A stretch of 64,000 bases of DNA from Winogradskyella helgolandensis. Its GTDB lineage: Bacteria > Bacteroidota > Bacteroidia > Flavobacteriales > Flavobacteriaceae. Shown piece by piece: positions 56,967-64,000 of the stretch. Position 1 is the first letter of the stretch. Every line of letters begins with the position of its first letter. The stretch covers positions 186,001 through 250,000 of the forward strand of contig NZ_JABFHO010000001.1 of the NCBI RefSeq assembly GCF_013404085.1, in the 5' to 3' direction. The notes under the pieces were generated by a model that worked only from the letters and a program-made list of their open reading frames with translations, had not been told where the DNA came from and made no database searches. The translations under genes were made by a program, and so were the position numbers.

Positions 56967-58313
56967 ATGGAAGAATGTCTTATATATAGTAAGCGATGCT
57001 TTTTAGATGATGTATTTAAAGAAGCTACAATTCATGTAAAACATGGGAAAATTCATCGTATAAACGCAGGATATCATCAAGTTGAAAACATTCCGTTTTT
57101 AGACTATCAGAACCTTATCGTTATGCCTGGCATTATTGATGCGCACGTGCATATTAATGAACCTGGACGCGAAGATTGGGAAGGTTTTGATACAGCCACA
57201 AAAGCGGCAGCTATTGGAGGTGTCACTACGCTAATTGAAATGCCATTAAATGCAAGTCCAGTTACTACAAACATCAAATCATTTAAATTAAAACAAGACG
57301 CTTCTAAAGGTAAGCTTCATGTGAATTGCGGATTTTATGGTGGTGTTATTCCAACAAATAAAAAGGATATAGAAGATTTAATAAAAGCAGGTGTTTTTGG
57401 AATTAAAGGTTTTCTATCCCATTCGGGAATTGATGAATTTCCTAATGTTTCAAAACTAGATTTGGAAGCTATTGCGCCTATTCTAAAACAATATGACACC
57501 CCTTTATTGCTTCATTGTGAATTAACTGACGAGGCTATTCCTGAAGTGACAAATCCTAAAAGTTATCAAGAGTATTTAGAATCAAGACCTCAACATTGGG
57601 AAACTAATGCTATTGATTTAGCTTTAGAGCTTCAAAAAGCCTTTGATATTAAAGTGCATATTGTTCATCTTTCGGCTTCAGAAGGTATTGAGCGGATTAA
57701 ACAGCGCAAAAAAGAAACCAATAAACTGACTGTAGAAACCTGTCCGCATTATTTATATTTTAATGCCGAAACCATTCCGGATGAGTCACCCATTTTCAAA
57801 TGTGCTCCACCCATTAGAGAAAAAGCTAATAATGACCAACTTTGGGACTTTTTATTAGACGATGGTTTTAACTTTTTAGCCTCAGACCACTCACCTGCTC
57901 CACCTGAACGTAAACAATTAGAAAGTGGAGATTTCTTTAAAGCTTGGGGAGGCATATCAGGATTGCAGTTTACACTTCCTATATTGTTTTCTGAAGGTAA
58001 AAAAAGAGGATTACCAACAGAAAAACTCATTTCATTGCTAACAAAGAAACCAGCAGAATTTTTAGGAATTAATGATAAAAAAGGTGCTTTAATCGCAGGC
58101 TTTGATGCTGATATTACAGTTTGGGATGACACTTTAGAAATTCCTATTTTAGAAGGCACCATACAACACAAGCATAAAGCAACACCATATATGAATGAAA
58201 AGCTCATTGGAAAAGTAATGCATACATTTGTGAATGGTGTTCAAGTAGTTGAAGACTCAAAATTAAAGACGCTTCAACAAGGACAATTACTACTTAAGAG
58301 GATATATGATTAA
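56967..58313 (+). CDS. allB: Allantoinase
   Basis: This cyclic amidohydrolase opens allantoin to allantoate. His60 and His62 in DAHVHINEPGR bind metal, Lys147 in FGIKGFLSHSG is the lysine carbamylated in the family, then HCEL, HIVHLSA and the Asp in LASDHSPAPPER. The 448 residues match AllB. INEPGRxxWEGFxTxTxAAAxGGVTTLIEMPLN is diagnostic against dihydroorotase. It overlaps puuD by eight bases. Confidence 0.95.
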   Translation: MEECLIYSKRCFLDDVFKEATIHVKHGKIHRINAGYHQVENIPFLDYQNLIVMPGIIDAHVHINEPGREDWEGFDTATKAAAIGGVTTLIEMPLNASPVTTNIKSFKLKQDASKGKLHVNCGFYGGVIPTNKKDIEDLIKAGVFGIKGFLSHSGIDEFPNVSKLDLEAIAPILKQYDTPLLLHCELTDEAIPEVTNPKSYQEYLESRPQHWETNAIDLALELQKAFDIKVHIVHLSASEGIERIKQRKKETNKLTVETCPHYLYFNAETIPDESPIFKCAPPIREKANNDQLWDFLLDDGFNFLASDHSPAPPERKQLESGDFFKAWGGISGLQFTLPILFSEGKKRGLPTEKLISLLTKKPAEFLGINDKKGALIAGFDADITVWDDTLEIPILEGTIQHKHKATPYMNEKLIGKVMHTFVNGVQVVEDSKLKTLQQGQLLLKRIYD

Positions 58314-59709
58314 AATATTAATATTATTAACTTGGCTTACTATTTTTATAATTATAGTTGCTGGCACCTACAAAATTCAGAATCTCATCAGTGATTTTAA
58401 AGCTAAAGGCAAGGATGAAAAAGCAGAAGTCTTACAAACATCTCAAAATTGGTTTTACGCTTTAATTGTTATCGCTTCTATATGTGGTATTGGTGTTTTA
58501 TATCTTTTTTTGAAAGGCACTATTTACGAAAGTCATTTTTTTGAATGGCTAAATTTAACGGTTCGCTTAATTCACATCACTTTCGGAATTGCTTGGATTG
58601 GAGCTTCATTCTATTTTGTGTTTTTAGAGAATGCCTTAAACAGAACTGAAAATGTAAGAGATGAATTAGCAGGTAACCTTTGGGCCGTTCATGGTGGTGG
58701 ATTTTACTATGTAGAAAAATACAAATTAGCACCAAAAAAAATCCCGAAGCATCTGCATTGGTTTAAATATGAAGCTTATTTTACTTGGCTTTCTGGGTTT
58801 TGTCTGCTTTCAATAGTCTATTATTTTAATGCCAGCTCTTACTTAATAGACCCTGAAGTTTTAGATATTTTGCCTTCAACAGCTATCGCCATTAGTGTAG
58901 CTTCTTTAATAATTGGTTGGATTTTATATGACCAAATTTGCAAACGCTTAAGCAACAATAAAGTCGTTTTTACCATGGCAATAACAGTTTTGATGTTTTT
59001 ATTTGCTTGGTTTTATGCTCAAGTTTTTAGTGGTAGAGCGGCTTATATTCACTTTGGTGCTTTTTTAGGAACTTTAATGGCTGCCAATGTATTTTTCATT
59101 ATAATTCCTGGGCAAAAACGGATGGTCGCTGCTGCAAAGAAAGGCTTGCTTCCAGATCCTGCAGATGGAAAAGCAGCTGGATTACGATCGTACACTAATA
59201 ATTATTTTACACTTCCTGTGTTGTTTGTGATGATTAGCAATCATTTTCCGAGTACGTTTGGAAATGCCTACCAATGGATTGTTCTTATTGGTATTACTCT
59301 GGGTACAGCAGGAGTAAAACACTATCTCAATTTACGTGAAAAAGGACAGCTTTCTATTTGGGTAATGCCAATTTCTGTATTACTTTTATTTGGGATGGCA
59401 TTTATGACGGCACCTACACCTCCAAAATATGAAAACTGCCAAGAAATGGTTTCGTTTATAGATGTTCAAACTATTATTAACAATAGATGTACAGTTTGCC
59501 ATTCTTCAAATCCAACAGATGCTGTATGGAAAGTTGCACCAAATGGCGTGAAATATGATACGGCTGAACAGATTTATAATTTAAAAGATAAAATTTTTCA
59601 ACGCGTCGTAGTAAGTAAAAACATGCCTTTTAATAATAATCAAACAGGAATGACCCAGGAAGAACGCGATATGATTAATTGTTGGATCAATCAAGGAGCA
59701 CCAAAATAA
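58306..59709 (+). CDS. puuD: Membrane urate oxidase with cytochrome c domain (PuuD-like)
   Basis: The 467-residue protein has about eight or nine membrane helices and a C-terminal haem c domain: CTVCH at 395-399 and a likely axial Met at 440 (NMPFNN). This architecture belongs to integral membrane urate oxidase, which oxidises urate to 5-hydroxyisourate and sends electrons to the respiratory chain rather than making H2O2. WIGASFYFVFLE and NLWAVHGGGFYYVEKYK near 97-145 are typical. The place between allB and uraD-uraH, with no soluble uricase nearby, supports it. Confidence 0.92.
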   Translation: MIKILILLTWLTIFIIIVAGTYKIQNLISDFKAKGKDEKAEVLQTSQNWFYALIVIASICGIGVLYLFLKGTIYESHFFEWLNLTVRLIHITFGIAWIGASFYFVFLENALNRTENVRDELAGNLWAVHGGGFYYVEKYKLAPKKIPKHLHWFKYEAYFTWLSGFCLLSIVYYFNASSYLIDPEVLDILPSTAIAISVASLIIGWILYDQICKRLSNNKVVFTMAITVLMFLFAWFYAQVFSGRAAYIHFGAFLGTLMAANVFFIIIPGQKRMVAAAKKGLLPDPADGKAAGLRSYTNNYFTLPVLFVMISNHFPSTFGNAYQWIVLIGITLGTAGVKHYLNLREKGQLSIWVMPISVLLLFGMAFMTAPTPPKYENCQEMVSFIDVQTIINNRCTVCHSSNPTDAVWKVAPNGVKYDTAEQIYNLKDKIFQRVVVSKNMPFNNNQTGMTQEERDMINCWINQGAPK

Positions 59710-59714
59710 AGCAT

Positions 59715-60584
59715 ATGATAACAATAGACCAACTTAATTCACTTTCTAATGAGGAAGCATTTTCTAAATTAGAGCAATGCTGTGTTTCCAAAACTTGGGT
59801 GAATGGTATGCTTGCAAGTAGACCTTTTGCAACGGAAAGTGAATTGATCACAAAAGCCGCATCAATATGGTATAACGATTGTGCTTTAGACGATTTTAAA
59901 GAAGCCTTTACTGGCCATCCAAAAATTGGAAATATAGAAAGTTTAAAAGCCAAATTCGCTCATACCGCAAATTGGGCAGGAAACGAACAAGCTAAAGTTG
60001 CAGAAGCCAATACAGATACTATTGAAGCCTTAGCAAAAGCCAATGATGCATACGAAGCTAAATTCGGTTATATTTTTATAGTGAGCGCTAGTGGAAAATC
60101 GGCTGAAGAAATGTTAGCGATTATCAATTGTAGGTTGAATCATGACGAAGCCGATGAAATTTATGTTGCTATGAATGAGCAGCATAAAATTACCGTCATT
60201 CGATTAGTAAAACTCATTGAAAATCTTGCTAAAAACGCAGATTTAAGTAGTCATTTAACCACGCATGCTTTAGATACTTCTTTAGGAATTCCTGCAAAAC
60301 ATATGCTGATAACACTAAAAGGTTTACGTAACAATCAATGGAAACCAATGAGTGTTGGCATTACAAATAACGATGGTCGGATTTCAGATGTGTTGCCTCC
60401 TGGTCAACTTTTAACACCTGGACATTACACGATGCTCTTTGACACAGCAAACTATTTTAAAAATAGTAATCAAAAAGGATTTTATCCTGAAGTTTCAATT
60501 CAATTTGAAGTGACAGATACAAACCATTATCACGTACCATTATTAATTAACCCTTATGGTTATTCAACATATAAAGGAAGTTAA
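59715..60584 (+). CDS. uraD-uraH: Fused OHCU decarboxylase and hydroxyisourate hydrolase
   Basis: The 289-residue protein has two enzymes. Residues 1-165 are OHCU decarboxylase (catalytic His68 in TGHPKIGN). Residues 180-289 are the transthyretin-like hydroxyisourate hydrolase: His184 in LTTHALDTSLG, Arg222 in NDGRI, His273, and a C-terminal Tyr-Lys-Gly-Ser in place of the usual Tyr-Arg-Gly-Ser. Hydrolysis and then decarboxylation turn PuuD's product into (S)-allantoin. ATG 59715 is preferred; a TTG 36 bases upstream falls inside puuD. Domain order is opposite to the reaction order. Confidence 0.93.
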   Translation: MITIDQLNSLSNEEAFSKLEQCCVSKTWVNGMLASRPFATESELITKAASIWYNDCALDDFKEAFTGHPKIGNIESLKAKFAHTANWAGNEQAKVAEANTDTIEALAKANDAYEAKFGYIFIVSASGKSAEEMLAIINCRLNHDEADEIYVAMNEQHKITVIRLVKLIENLAKNADLSSHLTTHALDTSLGIPAKHMLITLKGLRNNQWKPMSVGITNNDGRISDVLPPGQLLTPGHYTMLFDTANYFKNSNQKGFYPEVSIQFEVTDTNHYHVPLLINPYGYSTYKGS

Positions 60585-60626
60585 TTAGTCACACTAAATA
60601 AAAACATTAATTTAAAATACAATATT

Positions 60627-61739
60627 ATGGCATATACATTTAATCCACCAAAGCGTTACTTAATGGGTCCTGGACCATCCGATGCACACCCTAGAGTTCT
60701 AAAAGCTATGGCATCTCCTTTAATTGGTCATTTAGATCCACATTTTGTAACCATGATGGATCAAGTTAAGGATATGGTTCAAAAAACCTTTTTAACGCAA
60801 AACAATCTAACATTTGTAGTTTCAGCACCTGGAAGTGCAGGCATGGAAACCTGTTTAGCCAATTTATTAGAACCAGGTGACGAATGTATTATTTGCATCA
60901 ATGGTGTGTTTGGTGGACGTATGGCAGAAATCGCAGAACGTTGTGGTGCTACAGTTCACAAAGTAATGACTCCTTGGGGAAAAGTCACTTCTGAGCAACA
61001 AATAAAAGACGCTTTAAAAGACTGCCCGAAACCAAAATTGGTAGCATTAGTGCATGCTGAAACCTCAACTGGTGCTTTACAACCCTTAGAAGAGATTAGT
61101 AAACTTGTGCATGATGTTGATTCACTTTTAGTCGTTGATGCTGTAACCTCTTATTGTGGTGTACCCTTAAAAGTTGATGAATGGGGAATTGATGCTATTT
61201 ACACAGGATCACAAAAAAACTTAAGTGCGCCTCCTGGATTATCTCCTGTAAGTTTTTCTCCAAGAGCAGTTGAAGTTCTTGAAAATAGAAAGACCAAAGT
61301 TCAAAGTTGGTTTTTAGACTTAAATCTCGTTAAAAATTATTGGGCTGGAGCTAAAAGAGCGTATCATCATACAGCTCCTGTTTCTGCTGTTTTTGCTTTA
61401 CATGAAGCATTAAATTTAGTCATGGAAGAAGGCTTAGAAAACCGATGGAAAAGACATTATGAGGTGCACGATTATTTACAACAAGAATTAGAAGCTCTTG
61501 GCTTTAAATATTTAGTGGACAAAGCACATCGTTTACCTAACTTAAATTCTGTTTATTTACCAGAAAGCGTAACAGATGAAGCTACTTTAAGAACCAAATT
61601 ATTAACTGACTTTAATATTGAAGTTGGTGGTGGACTTGGTGATTTTGCAGGTAAAATTTGGCGTATCGGAATTATGGGTGAAAGTTGTACGCATAACCAT
61701 GTAAATATGCTAATAGGTGCTTTGAAAGAAATACTTTAG
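60627..61739 (+). CDS. pucG: (S)-Ureidoglycine-glyoxylate aminotransferase
   Basis: The 370-residue class V PLP aminotransferase has Lys197 in TGSQKNLSAPPG as the PLP lysine, Asp171 in VVDAVTS, and YLMGPGPSDAHPRVLKAM at the N-terminus. By sequence it resembles alanine- or serine-glyoxylate aminotransferase; the purine gene setting favours ureidoglycine as amino donor, giving glycine from glyoxylate. It lies 42 bp after uraD-uraH and ends the plus-strand purine genes. Confidence 0.85.
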   Translation: MAYTFNPPKRYLMGPGPSDAHPRVLKAMASPLIGHLDPHFVTMMDQVKDMVQKTFLTQNNLTFVVSAPGSAGMETCLANLLEPGDECIICINGVFGGRMAEIAERCGATVHKVMTPWGKVTSEQQIKDALKDCPKPKLVALVHAETSTGALQPLEEISKLVHDVDSLLVVDAVTSYCGVPLKVDEWGIDAIYTGSQKNLSAPPGLSPVSFSPRAVEVLENRKTKVQSWFLDLNLVKNYWAGAKRAYHHTAPVSAVFALHEALNLVMEEGLENRWKRHYEVHDYLQQELEALGFKYLVDKAHRLPNLNSVYLPESVTDEATLRTKLLTDFNIEVGGGLGDFAGKIWRIGIMGESCTHNHVNMLIGALKEIL

Positions 61740-61749
61740 TAACATATGT

Positions 61750-61820
61750 TGTCATAATGAGCGCAATTGAAAATGAATTCTAGATTTTTAATTGCGCTCA
61801 AACTGACATTTTGGATTGTT
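61750..61820. terminator. Palindrome/terminator between convergent purine units
   Basis: TGTCA..TGAGCGCAATT (61750-61768) and AATTGCGCTCA..TGACA (61790-61808) are inverted arms around a 21-base loop, followed by TTTTGGATTGTTTTTT. It fills the 83-bp gap between pucG and the M20 gene. It is the complete form of the half repeat found before ilvD. Confidence 0.78.
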
Positions 61821-61822
61821 TT

Positions 61823-63043
61823 TTAGCTAGCAACGTCCTTTAACGTTAAAGCTAACGTTTGCACTCCTTTATCTATTTCTTCAGGTGAACTGTATTCATC
61901 TGGACGATGACTTACTCCATCTTTACTAGGAATAAAAATCATGGTAGTTGGAAACAATTGTGCCATAAACAAAGAATCATGATAAGCATGACTCGTCATC
62001 ACTTTCGTTGAATACCCTAAACCTTTGGCTGCTTTTTCCGCTGTATGCACTAAGTTCTCATCACAAGTGGCAGGAGGATCGCAATTCAATAATTCTATTG
62101 AATATTTAATATGTCGCTTCTCGCAAATTTCAGCGATTTCATGTTTTAAATCTGCAAGAGCTTTGTCTCTCGTTTCAATATTTGTATCCCGTAAATCTAT
62201 TTCTAAGTATGCTTCTTTGGGAATACTATTGACTGCACGTGGAAGAATATCAAAAATTCCGGTCGTGGCCACAGTATCTTCACTTTTAGAATCTTTTGCA
62301 ATGCGTTCAACAGCCATCATAATTTCAGCTCCTGCGACACCAGCATCTTTTCTAATCGGCATTAACACAGCTCCTGCATGACCACCTTCGCCTATCAATT
62401 TTACAATCAACGTACTTGGCGCAGCAATTTTATCTACTATACCAATATCTAAGTTTTCTTTTTCTAAACGTGGCCCCTGTTCAATATGTAATTCTACAAA
62501 GGCGTGGTAGTAATCTTCAGACAGTTTCACATCATTTAAATCGCCTTTAAATCCAGCTGCTTCTCTGATATCATTAAAAAAACCACCTTCTTTATCTTTA
62601 AGCTTTAAGGCTTGTTCGGGTGTTAATTGTCCAGACATCATTCTGCTTCCCAAACAACCAATGGCAAAACGTGTTGGTTCTTCTGCCGTAAACAACACCA
62701 ATTCTATAGAGCGTTTTGGTTTATAATCTATACTTTTCAAATACCTAATAGCTTCCAAACCACCAAAAACACCAACGGTTCCATCATATTGTCCAGATAA
62801 TGGAATAGCATCGATATGAGAACCAGTACCCACAGCTGCTAATTCTGGTGCTGTGCCTTCCCAACGCGCATACGTATTTCCTATGGCATCTACTCTAACT
62901 TTTAAGCCAATCTCTTCACACATGCCTATAAAATAATCACGCGCGTTTAAATCTTCTTGCGTATATAAAACTCTGGTCACCGATGGAAATTCGCTTGATG
63001 AAAAGCGCGCTAAAGTATCGAGTTCTTGGTGTATTCTATTCAT
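61823..63043 (-). CDS. M20-family ureide amidohydrolase (allantoate or ureidoglycolate)
   Basis: The 406-residue zinc/manganese amidase has metal ligands His76-Ile-Asp78 (TGSHIDAIPLSGQYDG), Asp87, Glu121-Glu122 (TAEEPTRF), and His in LHIEQGP near 192. SHAYHDSLF and FIPSKDGVSHRPDE complete the site. These are marks of the group with allantoate amidohydrolase and ureidoglycolate amidohydrolase. A second member is cut by the right edge, so one probably acts on allantoate and the other on ureidoglycolate; which is which cannot be decided here. It lies six bases after allE. Confidence 0.85.
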   Translation of the reverse strand: MNRIHQELDTLARFSSSEFPSVTRVLYTQEDLNARDYFIGMCEEIGLKVRVDAIGNTYARWEGTAPELAAVGTGSHIDAIPLSGQYDGTVGVFGGLEAIRYLKSIDYKPKRSIELVLFTAEEPTRFAIGCLGSRMMSGQLTPEQALKLKDKEGGFFNDIREAAGFKGDLNDVKLSEDYYHAFVELHIEQGPRLEKENLDIGIVDKIAAPSTLIVKLIGEGGHAGAVLMPIRKDAGVAGAEIMMAVERIAKDSKSEDTVATTGIFDILPRAVNSIPKEAYLEIDLRDTNIETRDKALADLKHEIAEICEKRHIKYSIELLNCDPPATCDENLVHTAEKAAKGLGYSTKVMTSHAYHDSLFMAQLFPTTMIFIPSKDGVSHRPDEYSSPEEIDKGVQTLALTLKDVAS

Positions 63044-63049
63044 AGTTAT

Positions 63050-63811
63050 TTATATTGTTGTTGGAAATCGGTTCACATTTTTATAATAAATATAGACGGC
63101 TGGTTCTGTTCCTAAAGCACCAAACCATTGTGGACAATAGGGTGCCATCCAAATGCTATCTCCTTTTTTAATAGGATACCATTTATCTGCTAATCGGTAA
63201 ATCCCTTGACCTTCTAAATAAATTAAGCCATGCTCCATAATGTGCGTTTCAACAAATGGAAGATTGGCTCCAGGATTATAGGTGAAAATATTAACAGCCA
63301 TATCCCAAGACAAATTATCTTGTTCTGGCAATAAGTTTTGCATCAACAAATTAGGATCATCACAATAGATGTTTTGTTTAATTTTTGAATCGGAATTAAT
63401 TATAATTTCTGGAACAGGAAAGCCTTCTAACGGTTCATAAACCTTATGAAAGGTTAATAGTTTAGTGCCTGCTTCAGCCTTAGAAAACAAATAATCTTTT
63501 CCTACTGGTATATAAACATAAGATCCCTTTTTGAGATTTTCGTTTTGATTTTCAACGGTTACGTCGCATGAACCTTCTAAAACATAAAAGAAAATTTGTG
63601 AGTCTTTAGTTCTGCCTTTCAATTGTCCTGAGGCCTCCATGGTTATTAAAAGCTGACAAAAATTGGCTCCCATAGCTTCGTTAATTACCACATTAACTTC
63701 GCAATTATCCCAACCAGGAACTTTACTATTTACAAATCCATCGCCTGTAATCACGGCATGATCAGATTCTACAACTGACCTTGATAAGGCTGTTAGTTTT
63801 ATTTTACTCAT
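63050..63811 (-). CDS. allE: (S)-Ureidoglycine aminohydrolase
   Basis: This bicupin enzyme releases ammonia from ureidoglycine to give (S)-ureidoglycolate. The 253 residues contain two cupin domains. The C-terminal one carries the metal site Glu188, His190, His194 (VETHIMEHGLIYLEGQG) and Gln228 (APYCPQWFG), the ligand set known for this enzyme. It sits between two M20 ureide amidohydrolases with gaps of six and seven bases, matching the order of the reactions. Confidence 0.94.
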   Translation of the reverse strand: MSKIKLTALSRSVVESDHAVITGDGFVNSKVPGWDNCEVNVVINEAMGANFCQLLITMEASGQLKGRTKDSQIFFYVLEGSCDVTVENQNENLKKGSYVYIPVGKDYLFSKAEAGTKLLTFHKVYEPLEGFPVPEIIINSDSKIKQNIYCDDPNLLMQNLLPEQDNLSWDMAVNIFTYNPGANLPFVETHIMEHGLIYLEGQGIYRLADKWYPIKKGDSIWMAPYCPQWFGALGTEPAVYIYYKNVNRFPTTI

Positions 63812-63818
63812 AACTATT

Positions 63819-64000
63819 TTAATTAAATTCTTTAATTAGTTCGTCCAAAAATTGATCTGAAACTTTTAGAGCGACTTCTATATCTTCTGGGCTCGCATAT
63901 TCTTCTGGATTATGGCTAATTCCATCTGTACAACGCACAAATAACATAGAAACTGGTGCTACTTTGGATATCATAACCGCATCATGACCTGCTCCACTTG
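63819..64000 (-). CDS. M20-family ureide amidohydrolase, C-terminal part
   Basis: About 60 codons before the stop at 63819-63821 are visible. SGAGHDAVMISKVAPVSMLF and the following Gly-Ile-Ser-His-Asn-Pro-Glu-Glu-Tyr carry the last metal-site His and the end typical of allantoate amidohydrolase relatives. The rest is outside the window. It lies seven bases upstream of allE and is probably the first visible gene of the minus-strand purine unit. Confidence 0.85.
   Translation of the reverse strand, partial: SGAGHDAVMISKVAPVSMLFVRCTDGISHNPEEYASPEDIEVALKVSDQFLDELIKEFN

Overview
The window looks like chromosome of a marine-type member of Flavobacteriaceae (Bacteroidota). This rests on low GC, a lipid-anchored TamA homologue (TamL) behind TamB, the N-acylated arginine route with an acylornithine carbamoyltransferase, a TAnnTTTG-type promoter element, frequent TTG starts, and abundant short palindromic spacer repeats. 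No tRNA, rRNA, phage gene, transposase, CRISPR array or recognisable transcription factor was seen. Almost every gene belongs to nitrogen or amino-acid metabolism.

Layout. 1-130: start of a lipoprotein gene (minus strand). 474-7493: ilvD-ilvB-ilvN-ilvC-ilvA for isoleucine and valine, then gapN (7572-9164). 9165-9591: a regulatory leader with an ArgR-like palindrome, an arginine-rich 21-codon leader ORF and a second small ORF coupled to it by TAATG. 9592-19057: a complete arginine operon, GNAT-argG-argC-proC-argD-argF'-argB-argE-argH. Its spacers carry three families of palindromes and a roughly 63-bp duplicated junction. 19206-25255 (minus): gltD and gltB, encoding glutamate synthase. 25697-28042: a porin-like barrel and an ammonium transporter, behind a cluster of GGGTnTAAA half-sites. 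28219-35124 (minus): leuA-leuC-leuD-leuB-ppc. 35269-36819: a helical-repeat protein of unknown function.

36850-40037: a SAM-I riboswitch with a terminator ahead of metY-osmC-metX. 40131-44436: a SWIM zinc-finger gene and a DUF6493-like gene, the least understood pair here. 44626-51995: tamB-tamL, outer-membrane biogenesis. 52152-64000: a purine catabolic region. The plus strand carries guaD, a DUF6940-like gene, xdhA, xdhB, allB, puuD, fused uraD-uraH and pucG. The minus strand carries an M20 amidohydrolase, allE and another M20 enzyme cut by the window edge. Together they take guanine through xanthine, urate, allantoin and allantoate to glyoxylate, ammonia and CO2.

The genes form a nitrogen economy: ammonium uptake and GOGAT feed glutamate, purine breakdown releases ammonium, and the ilv, leu, arg, pro and met genes spend the nitrogen. 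The most promising items for follow-up are the arginine leader with its coupled small ORF, the hairpins with varying stems just before arg start codons, the duplicated argG/proC junction, the Ser at the substrate-deciding position of ArgF', the two-gene SWIM/DUF6493 module, and the operator cluster before the porin-amtB pair.
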